In this document: piece by piece, positions 22,525 to 25,455 of the stretch
Numbering within the stretch: position 1 is the stretch's first letter
Layout: the number at the start of each line of letters is the position of its first letter
NCBI RefSeq assembly: GCF_051652165.1
Contig: NZ_JBOFTR010000006.1
Span: 1-25,455 of the forward strand
DNA from: Plesiomonas sp051652165
GTDB taxonomy: Bacteria > Pseudomonadota > Gammaproteobacteria > Enterobacterales > CAMTGL01
Length of the DNA stretch: 25,455 nt
Direction: 5' to 3'
Notes under the pieces: model-generated
Told to the model about the DNA's origin: nothing
The model's input: the letters and a program-made list of their open reading frames with translations, nothing else
Databases searched by the model: none
Position numbers and translations under genes: made by a program

Positions 22525-22597
22525 ACAGTGCGATCTATTTTTATGTCATATGTTAAAAAGATAATGACTGACTCTTATCACTGATGATTGTGAACTT

Positions 22598-23170
22598 ATG
22601 ACCGTCAACTCAACAACTGTACTTTCAGAACTTGTTATGGCTCTACAGAAGGGCAATGTCGTGGCCTATCCCACTGAAGCTGTCTTCGGTGTGGGTTGTG
22701 ACCCTGACAACCCACAGGCCATTGCCGCACTGTTGGCATTAAAACAACGTTCCGTAGAAAAAGGGCTGATTTTAATTGCCGCAGAATATCAGCAACTGAA
22801 GCCTTATATAGATGAAACCCAATTAACACCTGACCGTTTAATGGATATTCAGCATACTTGGCCTGGACCTGTTACGTGGGTGATGCCGGCAAAGCAAGGG
22901 GTCTCAACTTGGCTGACTGGCCAATTTAGCTCTATTGCCGTACGGGTTTCTGCCCACCCTGACGTGCAGCGCTTATGTCAGGCATTCGGTAAGCCAATCA
23001 CCTCTACCAGTGCAAACTTATCTGGCCTACCACCTTGTAAAACGGTTGAACAAGTTAGAGCTCAATTTGCCTCTTCACCACTACTATTAATGGAAGGCGT
23101 TGTCGGTGGGCGTGAAAACCCCTCAGAGATCCGAGATGCATTAACCGGAAACGTATTTCGGCAAGGGTAA
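22598..23170 (+). CDS. tsaC: Threonylcarbamoyl-AMP synthase TsaC
   Basis: TsaC makes threonylcarbamoyl-AMP from threonine, bicarbonate and ATP, the first step of t6A37 synthesis in tRNAs that read ANN codons. The product has 190 residues, as in E. coli, and is a single Sua5/YciO/YrdC domain. Conserved segments are AYPTEAVFGVGCDPD (around 23-37), LKQRSVEKGLILIAA (49-63), WPGPVTWV, AVRVSAHP and TSTSANLSGLPPC. The ending PSEIRDALTGNVFRQG is diagnostic. The start has no strong ribosome-binding site, and 73 bases separate it from yrdD. The aroE gene follows after 70 bases. Confidence 0.97.
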   Translation: MTVNSTTVLSELVMALQKGNVVAYPTEAVFGVGCDPDNPQAIAALLALKQRSVEKGLILIAAEYQQLKPYIDETQLTPDRLMDIQHTWPGPVTWVMPAKQGVSTWLTGQFSSIAVRVSAHPDVQRLCQAFGKPITSTSANLSGLPPCKTVEQVRAQFASSPLLLMEGVVGGRENPSEIRDALTGNVFRQG

Positions 23171-23240
23171 TACGCTGGTTATGCCTGATTAAAGCGAAAA
23201 GTGAACTTCATTTTTGTATTGTGCTCGCGAAGGAACGGTT

Positions 23241-24071
23241 ATGGATCGCTATGCTGTTATAGGTCACCCGATATCCCACAGTAAGTCTCCTATCATCCAT
23301 CAGCAGTTTGCGAAGCAAACACAGCAAAAGATGGAGTACTCTCCACTGCTTGGGCCGTTAGAAGATATTGATGATTATTTAACCCAGTTTTTTCTTCAGG
23401 GGGGAAAGGGCTGCAATGTTACCGTTCCCTTTAAAGAAGCGGCTTTTGCATTTGCACAGACACTCACTGCTAGAGCAGCCCTTGCCGGTGCAGTAAATAC
23501 ACTAAAAATAACTGAGCAGGGAGTCATCACCGGTGATAACACCGATGGTGCAGGGGTAGTGGATGATCTGCAACGCTTACACTTTCCACTCCATAATGCC
23601 CGTATTTTACTGCTTGGCGCAGGTGGTGCTGCGCGTGGAGCACTTCACCCTTTACTTGAACATAACCCACAAAGTCTGACTATTGCGAACCGCACTTACA
23701 GCCGAGCACAAGCACTGCAACAGCTCTGTCAGCAGGCCGGCTTTCAACACGTACATGCCGCCCATTACCACGACTTAAATCGCAATGAATTTGATCTCAT
23801 CATCAATGCAACTGCTAGCGGTCTGAAAGGGGATACTCCTCCACTCGCTTCAGAACTTATCAGTGAGAAAACGGCCTGTTATGACATGTTCTATGCACCA
23901 ACGCTGACACCTTTCCTCACATGGGCGAAAGCACAAGGTGCTCGACAATATGCAGATGGTTTAGGCATGTTAGTTGCGCAAGCTGCCCATGCATTTATGT
24001 ACTGGCGTGGTGTTATGCCGCAAATAACTCCCGTTATTCAATTCTTACAGCAGCAGAGCGGTAACGAGTGA
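23241..24071 (+). CDS. aroE: Shikimate dehydrogenase
   Basis: AroE reduces 3-dehydroshikimate to shikimate with NADPH in aromatic amino acid synthesis. Starting at ATG 23241 (MDRYAVIGHPISHSKSPIIHQ) gives 276 residues (E. coli 272); the upstream in-frame start would add nine residues not seen in relatives. The catalytic Lys65 in NVTVPFKEAAF and Asp102 in GDNTDGAG are present. The NADP-binding loop GAGGAARG lies near residue 127, and the second domain motif NRTYSRA follows. It ends with PVIQFLQQQSGNE. The stop shares one base with the yrdB start (TGATG at 24069-24073). Confidence 0.97.
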   Translation: MDRYAVIGHPISHSKSPIIHQQFAKQTQQKMEYSPLLGPLEDIDDYLTQFFLQGGKGCNVTVPFKEAAFAFAQTLTARAALAGAVNTLKITEQGVITGDNTDGAGVVDDLQRLHFPLHNARILLLGAGGAARGALHPLLEHNPQSLTIANRTYSRAQALQQLCQQAGFQHVHAAHYHDLNRNEFDLIINATASGLKGDTPPLASELISEKTACYDMFYAPTLTPFLTWAKAQGARQYADGLGMLVAQAAHAFMYWRGVMPQITPVIQFLQQQSGNE

Positions 24072-24331
24072 TGAACCAAGCTATCTTATTTCCTGAATTA
24101 GAAGTCTGGAACAAGGAACTAGAGCAAGTTGAATTCCCTGCTATTGTTCAAGGAATGCGAATTCAGTGCTGCGTTGGGCTAGATTCACTCTCAGCGTGGG
24201 CTAACGCGCCAGTTAGCCCTGAAAATGCATTATTGATATTTCAACAATATCGGTGGGATATAGAAGAAGGCGCTGAACATGCCATTAACCAACAACAGTT
24301 TGATGATGAAGGTTATGTGCATATCGAATAA
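24071..24331 (+). CDS. yrdB: DUF1488 family protein YrdB
   Basis: A small conserved protein of unknown function placed after aroE, as in E. coli. The ATG at 24071 (MNQAILFPELEVWNKELEQV) gives 86 residues (E. coli 85); a GTG one codon upstream is unlikely. The family features are the start NQAI.FP, the block VEFPAIVQGMRIQCCVGLDSL (about 18-38) and QQYRWDIEEGAEHAINQQ. The start overlaps the aroE stop by one base, suggesting coupled translation. The yrdA gene ends 12 bases away on the opposite strand, so the two genes converge with no visible terminator between them. Confidence 0.93.
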   Translation: MNQAILFPELEVWNKELEQVEFPAIVQGMRIQCCVGLDSLSAWANAPVSPENALLIFQQYRWDIEEGAEHAINQQQFDDEGYVHIE

Positions 24332-24343
24332 ATAACCGCTTGA

Positions 24344-24904
24344 TTACGCCTCAAGTCTTTCTGCTAAATATTCATCTTTTAAAAGAACATAATTATCAGC
24401 GGATATTTGTAACATAGCCCGCTCCTCAGCCGTCAGTAACCGAGCTTGGCGCACAGGGTTTCCTAAATAAAGATAACCGCTCTCTAAATGCTTGCCGGGC
24501 GGAACCAAACCACCGGCACCAATCATTACCTCATCATCAATTTTCGCATCATCAAGAATAATAGCGCCCATCCCGACTAACACACGATTGCCAATAGTAC
24601 AGCCATGTAAAACAGCTTTATGGCCAATCGTTACATCCTCACCAATCATCAGGGGAAAACCTTCTGGTAACCCTGCACTTTTCCGTGTCACATGCAAAAC
24701 ACTGCCATCTTGAATATTAGAACGCAGACCAATAGAGATATGATTGACATCACCACGCATTACCACTGTCGGCCAGATACTTACATCATCAGCTAATACC
24801 ACATCACCAATGACTACCGCACTATCGTCAACCATTACACGTTGACCCAATGTTGGATAAATCCCTTTATATGTACGTAATGCAGCATTGTTAAACGTTA
24901 TCAT
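24344..24904 (-). CDS. yrdA: Gamma carbonic anhydrase-like protein YrdA
   Basis: This 186-residue protein (E. coli YrdA 184) is a left-handed beta-helix of hexapeptide repeats and belongs to the gamma carbonic anhydrase-like family. The metal-binding histidines are His71 (in LHVTRK), His95 and His100 (in GHKAVLHGCTIG), spaced as in the family. Conserved segments include DDSAVVIGDVVLADDVSIWP (about 26-45) and the C-terminal helix after ESGYLYLGNPVRQAR. Whether it hydrates CO2 is not clear, as some relatives are inactive. It starts on the minus strand at 24904; the promoter lies in the region it shares with the rrn promoters. Confidence 0.95.
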   Translation of the reverse strand: MITFNNAALRTYKGIYPTLGQRVMVDDSAVVIGDVVLADDVSIWPTVVMRGDVNHISIGLRSNIQDGSVLHVTRKSAGLPEGFPLMIGEDVTIGHKAVLHGCTIGNRVLVGMGAIILDDAKIDDEVMIGAGGLVPPGKHLESGYLYLGNPVRQARLLTAEERAMLQISADNYVLLKDEYLAERLEA

Positions 24905-25093
24905 TATGCCAACCTTCTTTTATTGATCAGTTAAAAGGATAAAAATCTTCGTGTCAGTCTAAAACTTGCACCTTTAAGCGCAACATTTACCCCCTAAAAA
25001 CAATAGAAATGGGGGGGGACAGCATAGAATTGATTAGAAAATATCGGATTTGCCGTAAAAATCAGCAGTTGAAATATAAATGTATTTTTACGC
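24905..25093. other. Intergenic region between yrdA and the rrn promoters
   Basis: No gene is seen. On the minus strand a weak promoter for yrdA may be TTGCGC (24978-24983) and TAGACT (24956-24961), 16 bases apart. A run of eight G is at 25011-25018. The stretch 25020-25090 is A/T rich, as expected for the UP element and Fis-binding zone upstream of an rrn P1 promoter. Fis sites were not assigned. Confidence 0.5.
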
Positions 25094-25121
25094 TTGCACC
25101 AAACGCAAAACCCCCTATAAT
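25094..25121 (+). promoter_or_regulatory. rrn P1 promoter
   Basis: TTGCAC (25094-25099) and a perfect TATAAT (25116-25121) are 16 bases apart. The bases after the -10 box, GCGACCCCACTGACACGG, resemble the E. coli rrn P1 start region and its GC-rich discriminator, the element that gives stringent control by ppGpp and DksA. A/T-rich DNA lies upstream. Start expected near 25128. Confidence 0.9.
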
Positions 25122-25211
25122 GCGACCCCACTGACACGGCAACTGTGATGAAAATCACTGAATGCTAACAGTAAAGAATAAAACGCTTTTAAGGGATGTG
25201 AAAAACAAACC

Positions 25212-25240
25212 TTGACAGCTAAAGGGAAATGCGAAATAAT
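25212..25240 (+). promoter_or_regulatory. rrn P2 promoter
   Basis: A perfect TTGACA (25212-25217) and AATAAT (25235-25240) are 17 bases apart, about 120 bases downstream of P1, as in E. coli. The discriminator is GCGCGCC. Transcription is expected to start near 25247. Confidence 0.88.
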
Positions 25241-25255
25241 GCGCGCCCTGTCAAC

Positions 25256-25280
25256 GCCACGGCGCTGGCACTGCTCTTTA
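25256..25280 (+). promoter_or_regulatory. rrn antitermination region: boxA with upstream hairpin
   Basis: The boxA sequence TGCTCTTTA (25272-25280) matches the E. coli rrn boxA, which binds NusB and S10 (NusE) and allows transcription through the rRNA genes. A small stem GCCA/TGGC (25256-25259, 25266-25269) just before it may be boxB. The following ATCAGACAATCTGTGTGGGCACTCG segment also resembles E. coli rrn leaders. Confidence 0.85.
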
Positions 25281-25307
25281 AAAAAATAATCAGACAATCT
25301 GTGTGGG

Positions 25308-25356
25308 CACTCGTTAAAGACGCTGACTATCCAAAAGATACTTAGTTAAACGAGTG
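25308..25356 (+). promoter_or_regulatory. 16S precursor leader hairpin
   Basis: CACTCGTT (25308-25315) pairs exactly with AACGAGTG (25349-25356), forming a stem-loop in the precursor leader between boxA and mature 16S. It probably takes part in rRNA folding and processing. The RNase III stem next to the mature 5' end cannot be confirmed because its 3' half is beyond the window. Confidence 0.6.
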
Positions 25357-25397
25357 ACTGACAATTTATTTGCTAGTTATTTCGAGCGACAAACTTT

Positions 25398-25455
25398 AAA
25401 TTGAAGAGTTTGATCATGGCTCAGATTGAACGCTGGCGGCAGGCCTAACACATGC
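25398..25455 (+). rRNA. rrs: 16S ribosomal RNA, 5' end
   Basis: From 25398 the sequence AAATTGAAGAGTTTGATCAT and the following GGCTCAGATTGAACGCTGGC is the universal bacterial 16S 5' end, continuing with GGCAGGCCTAACACATGC in gammaproteobacterial form. Only the first 58 bases are inside the window. It is preceded by tandem promoters and the antitermination leader, so it opens a complete rrn operon in the plus direction. Confidence 0.98.

Noticed and set aside
1..25455. CRISPR arrays, insertion sequences, prophage, toxin-antitoxin or defence genes
   Set aside because: No regularly spaced repeats, terminal inverted repeats with transposase, integrase or accessory genes were seen. The coding density is nearly full with recognised housekeeping genes.

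Overview
The window is a slice of a gammaproteobacterial chromosome. It carries the end of tuf, the three large ribosomal-protein operons (S10, spc, alpha), a translation-quality and housekeeping cluster, and the promoter region and first bases of a 16S rRNA gene. The proteins are close in length and sequence to those of Escherichia coli, and the order mscL-trkA-rsmB-fmt-def // dprA-smg-yrdD-tsaC-aroE-yrdB-yrdA-rrs is the one known from Enterobacterales. Several details differ from E. coli: tuf sits directly before rpsJ, a LysM gene precedes dprA, ribosomal protein L36 has 37 residues, and no zntR or arfA lies between rplQ and mscL. I therefore place the source in Enterobacterales or a neighbouring order (Aeromonadales, Vibrionales) and do not name a genus.

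Region by region: 1-247 holds the 3' end of tuf and a strong symmetrical terminator. 248-622 is a gene-free stretch with several inverted repeats, then the S10 promoter and the L4-responsive leader. 623-5588 is the S10 operon (rpsJ rplC rplD rplW rplB rpsS rplV rpsC rplP rpmC rpsQ). 5589-5788 holds a terminator and the spc promoter. 5789-11320 is the spc operon (rplN rplX rplE rpsN rpsH rplF rplR rpsE rpmD rplO secY rpmJ). A hairpin and the S4-binding leader come next, followed by the alpha operon at 11467-14324 (rpsM rpsK rpsD rpoA rplQ). A bidirectional terminator at 14336-14364 separates this from a minus-strand block: mscL, trkA, rsmB, fmt and def. From def the direction switches back to plus for a LysM protein, dprA, smg, yrdD, tsaC, aroE and yrdB. 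yrdA converges on yrdB from the minus strand. The last 490 bases hold tandem rrn promoters, the antitermination leader and the first 58 bases of 16S rRNA.

The plus-strand block up to rplQ makes ribosomal proteins, the SecY translocon channel and the RNA polymerase alpha subunit. It carries the sequence signatures of three autoregulation points: an L4 attenuator, an S8 site at rplE and an S4 pseudoknot at rpsM. The second half supplies initiator-tRNA formylation and N-terminal deformylation (fmt, def), 16S rRNA m5C967 methylation (rsmB), tRNA t6A synthesis (tsaC), DNA uptake processing (dprA), shikimate synthesis (aroE), potassium uptake control (trkA) and an osmotic safety valve (mscL).

I found no previously undescribed system here and no mobile element, CRISPR array, tRNA or prophage sequence. 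The points most worth a second look are the palindrome-rich spacer at 251-371, the compensated S4 leader helix, the spc promoter joined to the S10 terminator, the LysM-dprA overlap, the fmt TTG start, and an apparent degenerate copy of the rrn P1 promoter with a G8 tract.
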